64,000 nucleotides of DNA from Paracidovorax oryzae ATCC 19882. Its GTDB lineage: Bacteria > Pseudomonadota > Gammaproteobacteria > Burkholderiales > Burkholderiaceae_C. Positions 46,509-58,348 of this stretch are shown here, one piece after another (positions within the stretch are counted from its first letter, which is position 1; the number at the start of each line of letters is the position of its first letter). The notes under the pieces are model-generated. The model made no database searches and was not told the origin of the DNA. It saw only the letters and a list, made by a program, of their open reading frames with translations. Made by a program: the position numbers and the translations under genes. The stretch is taken from the NCBI RefSeq assembly GCF_000687165.1, contig NZ_JMKU01000005.1:248001-312000 (forward strand), given 5' to 3'.

Positions 46509-47207
46509 TCACCGCTCCGTCTCCGCGCCACGATCTTCGAGTACATAGCCCATGCCGCGCACCGTGTGGAGCAAGGGCCGGTCGAAAGGCTGGTCGAGTT
46601 TGGCCCGCAGCCGGCGCACCGCCACCTCGACGACGTTCGTCTCGCTGTCGAAGTTCATGTCCCACACCTGCTCCGCGAGTTCCGTTCGGGACAGCACCTC
46701 GCCCTGCCGGCGAAGCAGCAGGCTCAGCAGGTTGAACTCCTTGGCAGTGAGGTCCAGCCGCTGCCCGGCCCGCTCGGCCCGGCGCCGGATCAGGTCCATT
46801 GCCAGGTCGGCCATGCGCAGCACGGTGGCCTCCGCCGGCGCCGCGGTGCCGCGCGCACGGCGCAGGAGCCCATGCAGCCGCGCCACCAATTCCGAGAATG
46901 CGAACGGCTTGACGAGGTAATCGTCGGCGCCCCCCTGCAGGCCGCTCACCCGGTCCTCCACGCGGCCCTGGGCAGTGAGCATGAGCACGGGCGTCTGCCG
47001 GCGGGTGCGCAGGGCCGCCAGCACGGCCAGTCCGTCGAGGCCAGGCAGCATGCGGTCGAGCACGATGGCGTCGTAGGCGCCCTCCATGGCCAGGTGCAGG
47101 CCGTCCACGCCGTCTCGCGCGACATCGACCACGAAGCCCTCCTCTCCGAGGCCCTTGCGCAGGTATTCCGCCAGCTTGGCCTCGTCTTCGATCACCAGCA
47201 ATTTCAT
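46509..47207 (-). CDS. OmpR-family response regulator of heavy-metal type (CusR-like)
   Basis: This 232-residue regulator has a receiver domain with Asp51 as phosphorylation site ([15 protein letters not shown]) and Lys100 (DYLVKPF). A winged-helix DNA-binding domain follows ([22 protein letters not shown], then [16 protein letters not shown] and [13 protein letters not shown]). The LTAKEF and [15 protein letters not shown] segments are typical of CusR/CopR/CzcR. It is divergent from a CzcE-like gene across a gap that holds a perfect CusR-box-like palindrome. The stop overlaps the kinase start region. Confidence 0.93.
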   Translation of the reverse strand: MKLLVIEDEAKLAEYLRKGLGEEGFVVDVARDGVDGLHLAMEGAYDAIVLDRMLPGLDGLAVLAALRTRRQTPVLMLTAQGRVEDRVSGLQGGADDYLVKPFAFSELVARLHGLLRRARGTAAPAEATVLRMADLAMDLIRRRAERAGQRLDLTAKEFNLLSLLLRRQGEVLSRTELAEQVWDMNFDSETNVVEVAVRRLRAKLDQPFDRPLLHTVRGMGYVLEDRGAETER

Positions 47208-47241
47208 GGCGCGGATTGTGCCCACACGCCGCGACCGCCTG

Positions 47242-47259
47242 GATGACGAATTCGTCATC
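47242..47259. promoter_or_regulatory. CusR-type palindromic operator
   Basis: GATGACGAATTCGTCATC is a perfect 18-bp palindrome between the divergent response regulator and CzcE-like genes. Its ATGACnA..TnGTCAT core matches the E. coli CusR box (ATGACAA-NN-TTGTCAT) except for one symmetrical base change. It is probably bound by the adjacent regulator to control both genes. Confidence 0.75.
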
Positions 47260-47363
47260 TCCGCGGCAGCTTCCCGTCGGTATCGGGACCCTAGAGTCCG
47301 CTCTGCCAAGCCATCGCCGCATGGCATCGCACCCACTTGAACATAGATGGAGATCAATACACC

Positions 47364-47789
47364 ATGAGCCGTATCCGCATCACCTTGCTGTCCGCCCTGT
47401 CCTGCGCCGCGCTGATACCTGCCGCGGCCTCTGCATACGACGTCGTCCACAACGCACCGACCGAGGCCGGCTACACCCTGCACCCCGACCATGCGCGCTC
47501 TGCCGCGGCGATGCCCGCGGCGGCCGGCAGCAGCATGGGCAGCCAGGCGATGCTGGGGCGCCCCGCCAGTCCGGACCAGGCCTCGCGCACGGTGGATGCG
47601 TCCCGCGCCGGCACCCTCAACGTGAAATGCGGGGAAACCATCGCCTTCCGCAGCGGGGACAAGACGTTCGCATGGAAGTTCGATGTTTTCTCCCACCGTC
47701 CGGTGGAGCTGGCGGCCATCAGCCCCAGGGAGTTCAATGCCGGACCGGTGCAGGTGTACGTCACGCCGAACGAAGGCGAACGCAACTGA
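47364..47789 (+). CDS. CzcE-like periplasmic heavy-metal protein
   Basis: This 141-residue protein has a signal peptide cleaved after ASA (residue 24). A variable Ala/Met/Ser linker follows, then a C-terminal domain with [37 protein letters not shown]. This resembles the copper-binding CzcE family of Cupriavidus. Met, His and Cys residues in the mature part could bind copper or other metals. It starts at ATG 47364, about 100 nt downstream of the palindromic operator shared with the two-component system. No efflux pump genes are adjacent. Confidence 0.78.
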   Translation: MSRIRITLLSALSCAALIPAAASAYDVVHNAPTEAGYTLHPDHARSAAAMPAAAGSSMGSQAMLGRPASPDQASRTVDASRAGTLNVKCGETIAFRSGDKTFAWKFDVFSHRPVELAAISPREFNAGPVQVYVTPNEGERN

Positions 47790-47809
47790 GGCATGCCGGC
47801 CGCGGTGCC

Positions 47810-48910
47810 CTACCGCTGCACGCCCTCGACAAGCCAGTCCATGCGCAGGATCTGCGCGTCGGCCAGCGTGCGGCCGGCGGCAATCACCTCGCGCCCGGTG
47901 TTGTCCCGCACGGGCGTTGCGCCGGCCGAGAAGGGGTGCAGGCGCCCGCGGGCGATGTCGTCCTGGCGTGCGAGCACTTCCTTGCGCACGGCGGGCGGCA
48001 CGCGGCTGCCGAAGCCTTCGACGCGCACCATGCCCTCGCGCACGCCGCCCCAGAGGTTGCCGCTCTTCCAGCGGCCTTCGCGGACGGCGCTCACGCGCTC
48101 GGTGTAGTAGGCACCCCACTGGTGCGTGACGGCCAGGATCTGGGCGTCCGGGCCGATGCCCCGCATGTCCGAGTGGTAGCCGATGGCCAGGCGCCCGCGC
48201 TCCTGGGCCGCGGCCATCACCGCGGTGGACCCGGTATGGAAGGCCACAACGTCCACGCCTTCGTTGAACAGGACCATCGCCGCGTCGCGCTCCTTGGGAG
48301 GATCGAACCAGACGTTCAGCCACACCACCTTGACGGTGGCCTTCGGATCGACGGAGCGCATGCCGAGCGTGAAGGCGTTGATGCCCTGCAGCACTTCGGG
48401 AATCGGGAAGCCGGCCACGAAGCCCGCGACGTGCGAGCGCGTCATGCGGCCCGCCGCCACGCCCGCGAGGTAGCGGCCCTCGTAGTAGCGCGCGTTGGCG
48501 GTGGCCACGTTGGGGGCGGTCTTGTAACCGGTGATGGATTCGAACTTCACCTCGGGGAAGTCGCGCGCCACGCGCAGCGTGGGCTCCATGTAGCCGAAGC
48601 TGGGCGTGAAGATGATCTGGTGGCCGGTGGCGGCAAGGTCGCGGATCACGCGCTCGGCGTCCGCGCCTTCGGCCACGTTCTCGACATAGGTCGTGCGCAC
48701 CTGCGGTCCCAGGGCCTTTTCCAAGGCGCGGCGGCCTTCCTCGTGCTGGCGCGTCCAGCCAGCCTCGGTGATGGGCGACACGTACACGAAGCCGGCCTTC
48801 ACGGGAGCGGTGTCGGCCGGTGCGGCGGGGTTGGCGGGCGGCTGCGCCCCGGCGGTGGCAGACAGGAAAAGACAGGCGGCCGCGAACACGGCAGCGAGGT
48901 TTTTGTACAT
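47810..48910 (-). CDS. BMP family ABC-transporter substrate-binding protein
   Basis: This 366-residue secreted protein has a signal peptide ([17 protein letters not shown]) and a BMP/PnrA-type periplasmic-binding fold: [26 protein letters not shown], then [29 protein letters not shown] and a [13 protein letters not shown] block. This family binds purine nucleosides or bases in bacteria. It has no membrane partners next to it; a lipoprotein paralogue at 61954-63120 is adjacent to a permease, so this copy may share that transporter. ATG 48910 is used. Guanine deaminase lies 2.7 kb away on the same strand. Confidence 0.87.
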   Translation of the reverse strand: MYKNLAAVFAAACLFLSATAGAQPPANPAAPADTAPVKAGFVYVSPITEAGWTRQHEEGRRALEKALGPQVRTTYVENVAEGADAERVIRDLAATGHQIIFTPSFGYMEPTLRVARDFPEVKFESITGYKTAPNVATANARYYEGRYLAGVAAGRMTRSHVAGFVAGFPIPEVLQGINAFTLGMRSVDPKATVKVVWLNVWFDPPKERDAAMVLFNEGVDVVAFHTGSTAVMAAAQERGRLAIGYHSDMRGIGPDAQILAVTHQWGAYYTERVSAVREGRWKSGNLWGGVREGMVRVEGFGSRVPPAVRKEVLARQDDIARGRLHPFSAGATPVRDNTGREVIAAGRTLADAQILRMDWLVEGVQR

Positions 48911-48937
48911 GGTGGTCCTCTACATGGTCCCGGAACT

Positions 48938-48973
48938 GGAAAAAGAAAAAGGCTGCCGGGACAGCAGCCTTTT
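48938..48973 (-). terminator. Terminator downstream of the hydroxyacid dehydrogenase gene
   Basis: AGGCTGC (48950-48956) and GCAGCCT (48964-48970) form a stem that on the minus strand is followed by TTTTTCTTTTT. It separates the dehydrogenase transcript from the BMP gene, which starts 28 nt further on. Confidence 0.85.
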
Positions 48974-49048
48974 GTCCGCCTCTGCGGAAGAGAGGCGAGG
49001 GATTTTACCTGCGGCCCGCCTTCCGCGGGCACGCAGGGGCCTTTGGGA

Positions 49049-49990
49049 TCAGACCGGCGACACCACGCCGCGCCCGGCGAAATGCCCTTCCGCATTCGCC
49101 ATGAACCGGTCCACGCTGGACTGCACGGCCTCGGGCGACCAGCCGGCCACGTGCGGCGTGAGCACGATGTTGTCGAGCCCGACAAGGGCCTCGGGCGGAT
49201 GCGGCTCGCTCTCGTACACGTCCAGGCCCGCGCCGGCGATGCGGCGCTCGCGCAGTGCGTCGGCCAGCGCGTCGGTATCGACCACGCTGCCGCGCGCGAT
49301 GTTCACGAGGTAGCCCAGCGGGCCGATGGCGTCGAGGATCTCGGCATTCACCGCGTGGCGCGTGGACGGGCCGCCGGGCGTGGCGCACACCAGGACGTCG
49401 CACCATTCGGCGAGTTCGCGCAGGCTGGAGAAATACTGGTGCGGCACGCCTTCCCGCGGGTTGCGGTTGTGGTAGCCGATCTGCATGTCGAAGCCGGACG
49501 CGCGGCGCGCGATCTTCTGGCCGATGGTGCCCAGCCCGAAGATGCCCAGGCGCTTGCCGGACACGTTCGGCGGCAGTCCGATGGCGTCGCGCCAGACGCC
49601 ATCGCGGCAGAGCCGGTCGAGCGGGCGCAGGCCGCGCACGATGGAGATGAGCAGGCCGAAGGCATGGTCGGCCACGCAGTCGTCGTTGGTGCCGGCGCCG
49701 TTGGCCACGGCGATGCCGCGGGCCCTGGCGGCGTCGAGCGCGATGTTCTCGTAGCCGGCGCCCAGGGCGCAGATGAGTTCGAGCGCGGGCATGGACTCGA
49801 TTTCCTGGGCCGTGAGGCCGATGGAGCCGATGGTGAGCACGGCGCGGAAGCGGCCACCCTGCGTGGCGATCGCCTGCGTGCGATCGTTGGCGGTGGGCGC
49901 GTAGTGCAGGTCGTAGGCGGCGGCGATCTGGGCCTGGTGCTGCGGCGACAGGGTGTTGAGGGCCAGGAGGGGAATGCGCGGGGTGGACAC
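49049..49990 (-). CDS. D-isomer-specific 2-hydroxyacid dehydrogenase (GhrB/HprA-like)
   Basis: This 313-residue NAD(P)-dependent oxidoreductase has the Rossmann motif LGIFGLGTIGQKIARRA and INGAGTNDD-like substrate-loop residues (ANGAGTNDDCVADHAFGLL). The catalytic Arg lies in NIARGSVVDTDAL, Glu in GAGLDVYESEPHPP, and His in TPHVAGWSPEA. It probably reduces glyoxylate or hydroxypyruvate or acts on a related acid. GTG 49990 preceded by GGAAG is preferred because the product then starts at the family N-terminus (STPRIPLLALN); an ATG at 50026 would add 12 residues. A terminator follows the gene. Confidence 0.88.
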   Translation of the reverse strand: MSTPRIPLLALNTLSPQHQAQIAAAYDLHYAPTANDRTQAIATQGGRFRAVLTIGSIGLTAQEIESMPALELICALGAGYENIALDAARARGIAVANGAGTNDDCVADHAFGLLISIVRGLRPLDRLCRDGVWRDAIGLPPNVSGKRLGIFGLGTIGQKIARRASGFDMQIGYHNRNPREGVPHQYFSSLRELAEWCDVLVCATPGGPSTRHAVNAEILDAIGPLGYLVNIARGSVVDTDALADALRERRIAGAGLDVYESEPHPPEALVGLDNIVLTPHVAGWSPEAVQSSVDRFMANAEGHFAGRGVVSPV

Positions 49991-50129
49991 GGTGGAAGCT
50001 TCCAATCCAACAATCAAGGTCGGCATGCGCCCGGGGATCGGGCGCGGGCATGCCGCGGCGGCTGCAAGGGCCGCTGCGGCACACCGGCCGGGGTGCCGAG
50101 ATTGTGCGCCAGCCTGCGGCCCCGGGGAA

Positions 50130-52577
50130 CTACGGCCGCACGGTCTGGGTGCGCAAATTCGCATCCGCGGCGATTTCGGCCTCCGTGAAGGGGACGCGCA
50201 CCCACTGCTTCGCGGAATACGCCTGGGTGTAGTCGCCCTGGTGCGGCGAGCCCGGATCGTCCGAGAGGGAATGGGTGAGCAGGGTATGGGCCTGCACCCC
50301 GCCCTCGGGGAACGTGACCACCTGCAGGTAGCTGTTGCCGTGCGGCTGGCCGTCCACGGAATATCCGCCCTGGTCGATGGGGTTTTCGGAGCAGGCGATG
50401 GTGAAGTAGCCGATGCCGGCGCACCCGCCGTACAGCGGCATCTTCCGGCCGCCGCGCACCGAGAACAGCACCTCGCCGCGTGGCGCATCCACCGCGAAGC
50501 CGCTCTGCTTCACCTTGGCCACGGCGGCGCCGAAGGCCTGCTGCAGCGCGCCGGCCGCCGCGGGATTCAGGTCGCGCGGCGTGTTCAGCGGATCGGCCGG
50601 GTCGAACGGCGTGGTGTAGAGCTGGGCGGCGGGAACCTGCACGCGGCCCCAGAACTCGTCCCACACATGCGAGCCGCGCGCATCGCTGTTGCCGGTGTTG
50701 TCCCAGGCGCGCAGGGCGGCGCAGGCGGAGGCCACGTCCACGGAGGAGCCGCCGACCGAGACCTGCGGCGAGGTGCAGACCAGCGCGAGCGCCTGGTCCT
50801 TGAAGCGCTCGGCGCTGAAGACGCGGCTGTTCAGGACCATCTGGCGCACGATGGCGCTGGTGGCCTGGCGGCCGCCGTAGCCGTCCGTGCCGGCCAGGCG
50901 CTGCAGCGCCATGGTGTGGCCCAGGCGCGTGCGCAGGCTCTGCGGTGCGCCGGTGGCGCCGAAGATGGGGGCGTAGCCGGTGAGCGGCGCATTGGCGTTG
51001 GCGAGCCAGTAGCTGTCGTTCATGTTGCCGACGTAGTCGTCGCGCTGCAGGTTGGGCATGCGCGACGGGCCGATGGCGCCCTTCTGCACGGAATCCGGAT
51101 CGGACTGCCAGTCGCAGGCACTGCGGGAGCCGTCGAAGAACGGCACGCCCGGCAGCGCCGCGGCGACCGCCTTGCCGTAGGCCGTGGTGCACGAGGCCAG
51201 TTGGCTCGTGGACACATTGGGTACCGCGCCCATGTCGGCATACCAGGCCCGTGCGTTGCCGCGCCCCACCGCCACGGTGTTGACCCAGGGAATGGCGGAC
51301 TCCTCGCGCTGGATGGCGATGAATTCGTCGAGCGAGCGGGCCTGGTTCCAGCGCATCCAGTTGCGGAAGGTGCGGTAGTTCTCGCCGTTGATGTCGCGGA
51401 TGACGAAGGCGGTGGTCTGGTTCCATGCCAGCGCCGGGTTGAGCGTGGACAGGTTCACCAGCGGGCCCATGTCGGTCTTGTAGAGCGTGCGCGTCACGTC
51501 GACCGTGCCCGATGCCGTGCGGTTCTGCACCGTGATGGTGGTGGCCGCCATCTTCACCGGGGCGCCGTCGCGCAGGTAGCTGGTGGGATCGCCCGCGGCC
51601 AGCGTGAGCTGGAAGAAGCCGAAGCGGCGCGCGCTGGAGACCGTGTGGCTCCAGGCCACGTTGTCGTTGAAGCCGATCAGCACCACGGGGATGCCCAGGA
51701 ACGACACCCCGCTCACGTTCAGCTCGCTGCCGATGGTGAGCTGCGCCTGGTAGAAGCGGTCGGGCCCCTTCCAGTACCAGTGCGGGTTGCCGAAGAGCAG
51801 CGGACTGCCCTCGCCCGTTCCGGCCGTGCCGAAACCGTACATGTTGCTGCCGATGCCTGCCGTGCCGCCGACCTGCAGCTCCGGGGCACGGGACCGGGAG
51901 GCATCCAGGGCCGCGAGCGTGGTGGCGCCATCCTTGCGCTGCGGCACGGCCTCGGCGGTGCCGGACCGGGTGGCGGCCGGCGCGGTGGCGTTGGCGATGG
52001 CCGCCGCGAAGTTGCTGTAGCCGCCCGCCAGGTTGGCAGCGTACATGCGCCGCCAAATGTCCTGCGCGGTGACGGGCTGCACCCAGGCCTCGTTGCGGCA
52101 GGCGGCGTGGGCGCCGCTGTCGGCCTGGAGGTCGCCCAGGTAGCGGTTGTAGCCGGCGGCGAAGCCCTCGACCATCTGCCGGAGCTTTTCCGGCTGGGCC
52201 GCCATCATTTTCTCCACCACGTCGGCGGAGATGACGTGGCGGTGGAAGAAGTCCGAATCGATGTTGAGCGGCCGGCCCAGCGTGCTGTTGTAGATGACCT
52301 GCGCGGACCCGCCGAAGTAGCGGGAGCGCTCGCCGCGGTAGGTGACGAAGGCATCGGCGAGGGTGCAGAGGTTATCCTGCGCCTGCGCGTAGCCGTAGCC
52401 GAAGCCCGCCCCGCCCCAGGTGGAGGCCTTGATGTGCGGCACGCCCATGGCGGTGCGGCGGATCTCCGCGCCGTAGGGAGCCAGTTCACCGTCGCCGTGA
52501 CCGCCACCACAGGCGGCGAGGCTGGCGACGAAACAAAGGGAAAGCGGCCTCAGGCCGCCACGGAACGTAGTGCGCAT
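50130..52577 (-). CDS. Penicillin-acylase-family Ntn hydrolase, aculeacin/AHL-acylase-like lipoprotein
   Basis: This 815-residue protein has a lipoprotein signal (LCFVASLAACGGG, lipid Cys23). The alpha-chain region starts at about residue 35. The autocatalytic cleavage site is at GIGSNMYGFG with Ser244 as N-terminal nucleophile, and the beta chain follows with GNPHWYWKGPDRFYQ and FGVSFLGIP-like blocks. The GSN-Y-GxG form resembles aculeacin A acylase and AhlM/QuiP-type acyl-homoserine lactone acylases more than penicillin G acylase. Such enzymes cleave acyl side chains and can quench quorum sensing. It is downstream of an AraC regulator on the same strand, 118 nt apart. Confidence 0.87.
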   Translation of the reverse strand: MRTTFRGGLRPLSLCFVASLAACGGGHGDGELAPYGAEIRRTAMGVPHIKASTWGGAGFGYGYAQAQDNLCTLADAFVTYRGERSRYFGGSAQVIYNSTLGRPLNIDSDFFHRHVISADVVEKMMAAQPEKLRQMVEGFAAGYNRYLGDLQADSGAHAACRNEAWVQPVTAQDIWRRMYAANLAGGYSNFAAAIANATAPAATRSGTAEAVPQRKDGATTLAALDASRSRAPELQVGGTAGIGSNMYGFGTAGTGEGSPLLFGNPHWYWKGPDRFYQAQLTIGSELNVSGVSFLGIPVVLIGFNDNVAWSHTVSSARRFGFFQLTLAAGDPTSYLRDGAPVKMAATTITVQNRTASGTVDVTRTLYKTDMGPLVNLSTLNPALAWNQTTAFVIRDINGENYRTFRNWMRWNQARSLDEFIAIQREESAIPWVNTVAVGRGNARAWYADMGAVPNVSTSQLASCTTAYGKAVAAALPGVPFFDGSRSACDWQSDPDSVQKGAIGPSRMPNLQRDDYVGNMNDSYWLANANAPLTGYAPIFGATGAPQSLRTRLGHTMALQRLAGTDGYGGRQATSAIVRQMVLNSRVFSAERFKDQALALVCTSPQVSVGGSSVDVASACAALRAWDNTGNSDARGSHVWDEFWGRVQVPAAQLYTTPFDPADPLNTPRDLNPAAAGALQQAFGAAVAKVKQSGFAVDAPRGEVLFSVRGGRKMPLYGGCAGIGYFTIACSENPIDQGGYSVDGQPHGNSYLQVVTFPEGGVQAHTLLTHSLSDDPGSPHQGDYTQAYSAKQWVRVPFTEAEIAADANLRTQTVRP

Positions 52578-52695
52578 GGTGGTGTGTCTCCTCTGGAGTC
52601 CCCTTGGCAGCCGGATGGCCGGGGCCGCCAGAGCATAGGAAAAATTGCCGCCGTGCGCTTGTACGCAGCGGCTACGTCGCCAGACGTGGAATGCG

Positions 52696-53532
52696 TCAGC
52701 CGCCCTGGGTGCCGCGCCAGGCCGTGTGCGCGCAGTCGTCCACGAACACGTCCACGCGGCCTGCGTCCGCCAGGAAGGACGGTGTCAGGCCGAAGCAGCG
52801 CTGGAAGGTGCGGCTCATGTGCGCGCCGTCGGTGAAGCCACCCGCCAGCGCGATGCCGGTGAGCGGCATGCCCGAGGCCATCATCTGCACGGTACGGCGG
52901 ATCTTGGACCACAGCAGGTAGCGCTTGATCGACAGGCCGGTCTGTTCATGGAAGAGGTGCGTGAGCCGGCCTGGCGACAGGCAGGCCACGGCCGCCAGGT
53001 CGCACAGCGGAACCGCCATGCCATGGCTTCCGGCATCGCGCATCCGCTGCAGCACGCGCTCCACGCGCGGATCCAGGCACGGCCGGTCGGCGCCGCGGGG
53101 GCGCTTCACGGCGCTGCCGCAGGCCGCGTCCAGCATGCCGCCGCTGAGGCGGCGCAGGGCCGGGCTATCCAGCTCGCCATGCAATGCGCCTTCGAAGTCC
53201 TCGCGCAGCGCGCCGAAGCCGGCCGCATCCAGCGGCAGGATGCCCCGGCCGTCCAGGCGCGCGGCCAGCCTGCGGAACGTTCCGGAGGCCGGATCGACGT
53301 TCAGCGAAAGCAGGCCGCAGCCATCGGCGTCGAGCTGGCGGGGAACATGCGGCGCCACCAGGGCCGCGGTGCAGCGCAGCACCGTGCCATCGAGCGCGAC
53401 GAGGACGAAGTGGCGGCCGGAGGCGGATGCCAGCAGGGTGGCGGAAGCGCGGGCGGTGAGGCCGGACTGGATCGCCTCCGTGATGTAGAAGAAGCGGTCA
53501 TCCCAGAGATGCAGCTGGTTGGTGGTGGACAT
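52696..53532 (-). CDS. AraC family transcriptional regulator
   Basis: This 278-residue regulator has a cupin-like N-terminal half without strong motifs and a C-terminal AraC double helix-turn-helix. The C-terminal half carries LCDLAAVACLSPGRLTHLFHEQTGLSIKRYLLWSKIRR, then LTGIALAGGFTDGAHMSRTFQRCFGLTPS. ATG 53532 is used (MSTTNQLHLWDD). It lies upstream of the acylase gene on the same strand, which is therefore a candidate target. The effector is unknown. Confidence 0.88.
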   Translation of the reverse strand: MSTTNQLHLWDDRFFYITEAIQSGLTARASATLLASASGRHFVLVALDGTVLRCTAALVAPHVPRQLDADGCGLLSLNVDPASGTFRRLAARLDGRGILPLDAAGFGALREDFEGALHGELDSPALRRLSGGMLDAACGSAVKRPRGADRPCLDPRVERVLQRMRDAGSHGMAVPLCDLAAVACLSPGRLTHLFHEQTGLSIKRYLLWSKIRRTVQMMASGMPLTGIALAGGFTDGAHMSRTFQRCFGLTPSFLADAGRVDVFVDDCAHTAWRGTQGG

Positions 53533-53636
53533 GCGGTGTGCGGCGCGGGCCCAGGCCGGCGCCGGGCTGCGTGTCCTGCGATTCTCAAGCCGCGGGCTGC
53601 CGGCCGTCGATCCGCAATGACCCGCGGGCCAGGGCT

Positions 53637-56001
<2,365 letters not shown>

Positions 56002-56187
56002 GCAATGGGCAGCGATCAGGCAGGCAGCGGGCGCGTCATGCGCCAGGCAGGCCCGCGGGGCCGGGCGACCCGGTGGCCACGCACCCTCCCGGGGGATGGA
56101 GCATCGGAGCCGGCACGGGTTCCATTGTGCAACCGGACGCGGGACTGTCCAGCCCTCCCGCGCGCGCCCGGCGTGACCGCGGGCGCC

Positions 56188-57201
56188 TCAGCAGGTGCCG
56201 AAGGTGATGCCGCAGCCGCGCAGGTAGCGCCGGTAGGCGGATGAGGCCTTGTCCGCGGCGGTATGCAGCTCTGCACGCAGGTCCAGCGGCAGACGCCTGG
56301 GCTGCTGGGATTCGAGCACCGGCTGGTCTTGCGTGAAGATGGTGTGCTGGAAGTCGCGCAGCCTGGCATCGGGCGAATCGAAATCCGCCACCGCCAGGCG
56401 GAACCACACGCGGCTCGATTCCTGCGTGACGGGGCAGATGTAGAGCGCGATGGACTCGCGCCAGCCCTCCACCGCGGTGGTGCCCGCTTCGGGCAGCTTG
56501 GTGAGCACCGCCGTGTACGGCCCGGTCACCTCGTAGGTGTATTCGACCTGCGCCGCCGCGGTGGAATGCAGGTTGGACTGGGGCTGCCAGGCCTTGCAGC
56601 CGGTGGCGAGCAGCCCCGTGGGCGTGGGCTCCACGCGGTAGTCGTCGATGGCCGCGGCATCGCGCGCGCCCAGCCAGCCTTCGTGCACGAAGCCGAAGTG
56701 GGACATGTCGAGGAAGTTCTCGACGATGCGCGGCGCGCTGGCCGCCACGTCGTAGGGGCCGCAGTTCAGCTTGCGCAGGCGGGCGTCGTCCTCGGCGGTG
56801 AAGGCGGGCAGTGGAAGGCCGGGGCCCTCCCCTTCGCCTGGCGCCCCGCCCTCCTGCCCGAAGGCGAGCCGCACCCAGACCAGCCCATGGGCTTCCTGCA
56901 CGCCGAAGGCATCCGCACGGTGCCCCGCCGGCGGCTGGAACTGCGGCAGCGCCGGCACGTGGACACAGCGGCCGCTGCCCTCGAACTGCCATCCGTGGTA
57001 GGGGCACTCGAGCCGGCCGCCTTCCACACGGCCGAGCGACAGGCGCGCGCCGCGGTGCGGGCAGCGGTCCGGGAAGGCATGGGCACGGCCTGCCCCGTCG
57101 CGCCAGAGGACGAGCGGCTGTCCGAGCAGGTGCGCCGCGAGCGGCGCGGCGCCCAGGTCGCAGTCCGAGGCGACAGGGTGCCAGTGGTGGTGTTCGATCA
57201 T
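56188..57201 (-). CDS. Rieske-type aromatic ring-hydroxylating oxygenase, alpha-subunit-like
   Basis: This 337-residue protein has an N-terminal Rieske [2Fe-2S] domain (CPHRGARLS and CPYHGWQF). The catalytic domain's mononuclear iron motif is NFLDMSHFGFVHEGWLG (Asp, His, His). Overall it resembles single-component vanillate-demethylase or phenoxybenzoate-dioxygenase type oxygenases. No reductase gene is adjacent, so electrons must come from elsewhere. The gene is divergent from a LysR regulator with only 79 bp between them. ATG 57201 is used; ATG 57213 would add four residues. The substrate is unknown. Confidence 0.87.
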   Translation of the reverse strand: MIEHHHWHPVASDCDLGAAPLAAHLLGQPLVLWRDGAGRAHAFPDRCPHRGARLSLGRVEGGRLECPYHGWQFEGSGRCVHVPALPQFQPPAGHRADAFGVQEAHGLVWVRLAFGQEGGAPGEGEGPGLPLPAFTAEDDARLRKLNCGPYDVAASAPRIVENFLDMSHFGFVHEGWLGARDAAAIDDYRVEPTPTGLLATGCKAWQPQSNLHSTAAAQVEYTYEVTGPYTAVLTKLPEAGTTAVEGWRESIALYICPVTQESSRVWFRLAVADFDSPDARLRDFQHTIFTQDQPVLESQQPRRLPLDLRAELHTAADKASSAYRRYLRGCGITFGTC

Positions 57202-57280
57202 CGTGGGAAGCATAGGGCAAGCACGCGCGATGCCAGGCGAAGGCGTGCAACCCCGGGCCGCACGCCGCAGAATCGGGCCC

Positions 57281-58204
57281 ATGAATCTGCGACAGATCGA
57301 AGCCTTCCGGGCCGTGATGGTCACCGGGTCCGTCAGCGGGGCGGCGCGCCTGCTCCATGTGTCCGTGCCCGCCATCAGCCGGCTGCTGTCGCACACCGAG
57401 AGCCGGCTGGGCTTCGCGCTGTTCGAGCGCGTCAAGGGGCGCCTGCATCCCACGGCCGAGGCCCGGCGGCTGTACCTGGAGGTCGAGCAGGTCTATGGCG
57501 GCGTGCAGCGCATCGGCAGCCTGACGCGGGAACTCGCGGTGCGGCGCAGGGGCCTGGTGAGCATCCTGTCGAGCCCCAGCCTCGGACAGATGATCGTGCC
57601 GCTGGCGATCGCCCAGCTGCGGACGGCGCTGCCGGACGTGCAGGTGCATTTCCATTGCCTCAATCACGACGCGCTGAAGGAGCGCATCCTGCAGCAGCGG
57701 GCCGACCTGGGCATTTCCACCTTCCCGGTCGATCACCCGAACCTCGTCACCCGCCCCCTCGCGGCCGCCCGGCTGCTGTGCATCTGCCCGCGCAGCCATC
57801 CGCTGGCCGCGTACGAGGAGGTGGGCACGGAAGAGCTGCTGCCCCACGAACTCATCGGCTATCCGCACGGCTCGCCGCTGGGGCTGCGCATCGACCAGAT
57901 GTTCGCGGCCGGCGATGCGGCACCGCGCTTCAACGTCGAGGTCACCTCCCCCCACTACGCCTGCGCGCTGGTGCATGCGGGCGCGGGGGCCGCGCTGGTG
58001 GACGAGTATTCGCTGCAGGGCTGGCTGGAGTCGCGCTTCAAGGCGATTCCGGTGCGCGGCGCACAGCCCATCGTGGCAGATCTCGTGCACCTGCAGAGCG
58101 AGCCGCTTTCGCCCGCAGCCCACGCGCTGCTGCGCTCGCTGCACAGCGTGCTGCTGCAGTGCGGGCTGGCGCTGCCGTTCGCGGACGACGCCGCGACCGG
58201 CTGA
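57281..58204 (+). CDS. LysR family transcriptional regulator
   Basis: This 307-residue regulator has the usual N-terminal winged helix (MNLRQIEAFRAVMVTGSVSGAARLLHVSVPAISRLLSHTE, of which the first part is typical) and a C-terminal substrate-binding domain (RRRGLVSILSSPSLGQMIVPLAIAQ). The form resembles NocR/OccR-like regulators of amino-acid derivatives. It lies between a divergent Rieske oxygenase gene and a downstream D-carbamoylase operon in the same direction, so it may control either. ATG 57281 fits the family start. Confidence 0.9.
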   Translation: MNLRQIEAFRAVMVTGSVSGAARLLHVSVPAISRLLSHTESRLGFALFERVKGRLHPTAEARRLYLEVEQVYGGVQRIGSLTRELAVRRRGLVSILSSPSLGQMIVPLAIAQLRTALPDVQVHFHCLNHDALKERILQQRADLGISTFPVDHPNLVTRPLAAARLLCICPRSHPLAAYEEVGTEELLPHELIGYPHGSPLGLRIDQMFAAGDAAPRFNVEVTSPHYACALVHAGAGAALVDEYSLQGWLESRFKAIPVRGAQPIVADLVHLQSEPLSPAAHALLRSLHSVLLQCGLALPFADDAATG

Positions 58205-58309
58205 GTTCCTCTGCGCAGGGCCGGCGGGGACGCACCACGGTGGAGTGCGGGACGGGTTTTCCGCCCCCTGCCGGTGCATGGCCCGCCCGTGCGCACCGCG
58301 GGGATGCGA

Positions 58310-58332
58310 AGGTTTAACACGGGGTTAAACCT
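58310..58332. promoter_or_regulatory. 23-bp palindromic operator upstream of the D-carbamoylase operon
   Basis: AGGTTTAAC (58310-58318) and GTTAAACCT (58324-58332) are perfect 9-bp inverted arms separated by 5 bp. It lies just upstream of a candidate promoter and about 90 bp before the D-carbamoylase start, in otherwise GC-rich sequence, so chance is unlikely. Confidence 0.75.
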
Positions 58333-58348
58333 GCACGACAAAGCGTCA

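Noticed and set aside
50050-50098. GC-rich hairpins between the hydroxyacid dehydrogenase and acylase genes
   Set aside because: Stems such as GCCGCGGCGGC can form but no T run follows on the minus strand, so they are not listed as a terminator.
49953-52835. 960-codon open frame on the + strand
   Set aside because: Antisense shadow of the Ntn acylase gene. The composition is atypical for a protein and there is no ribosome site.
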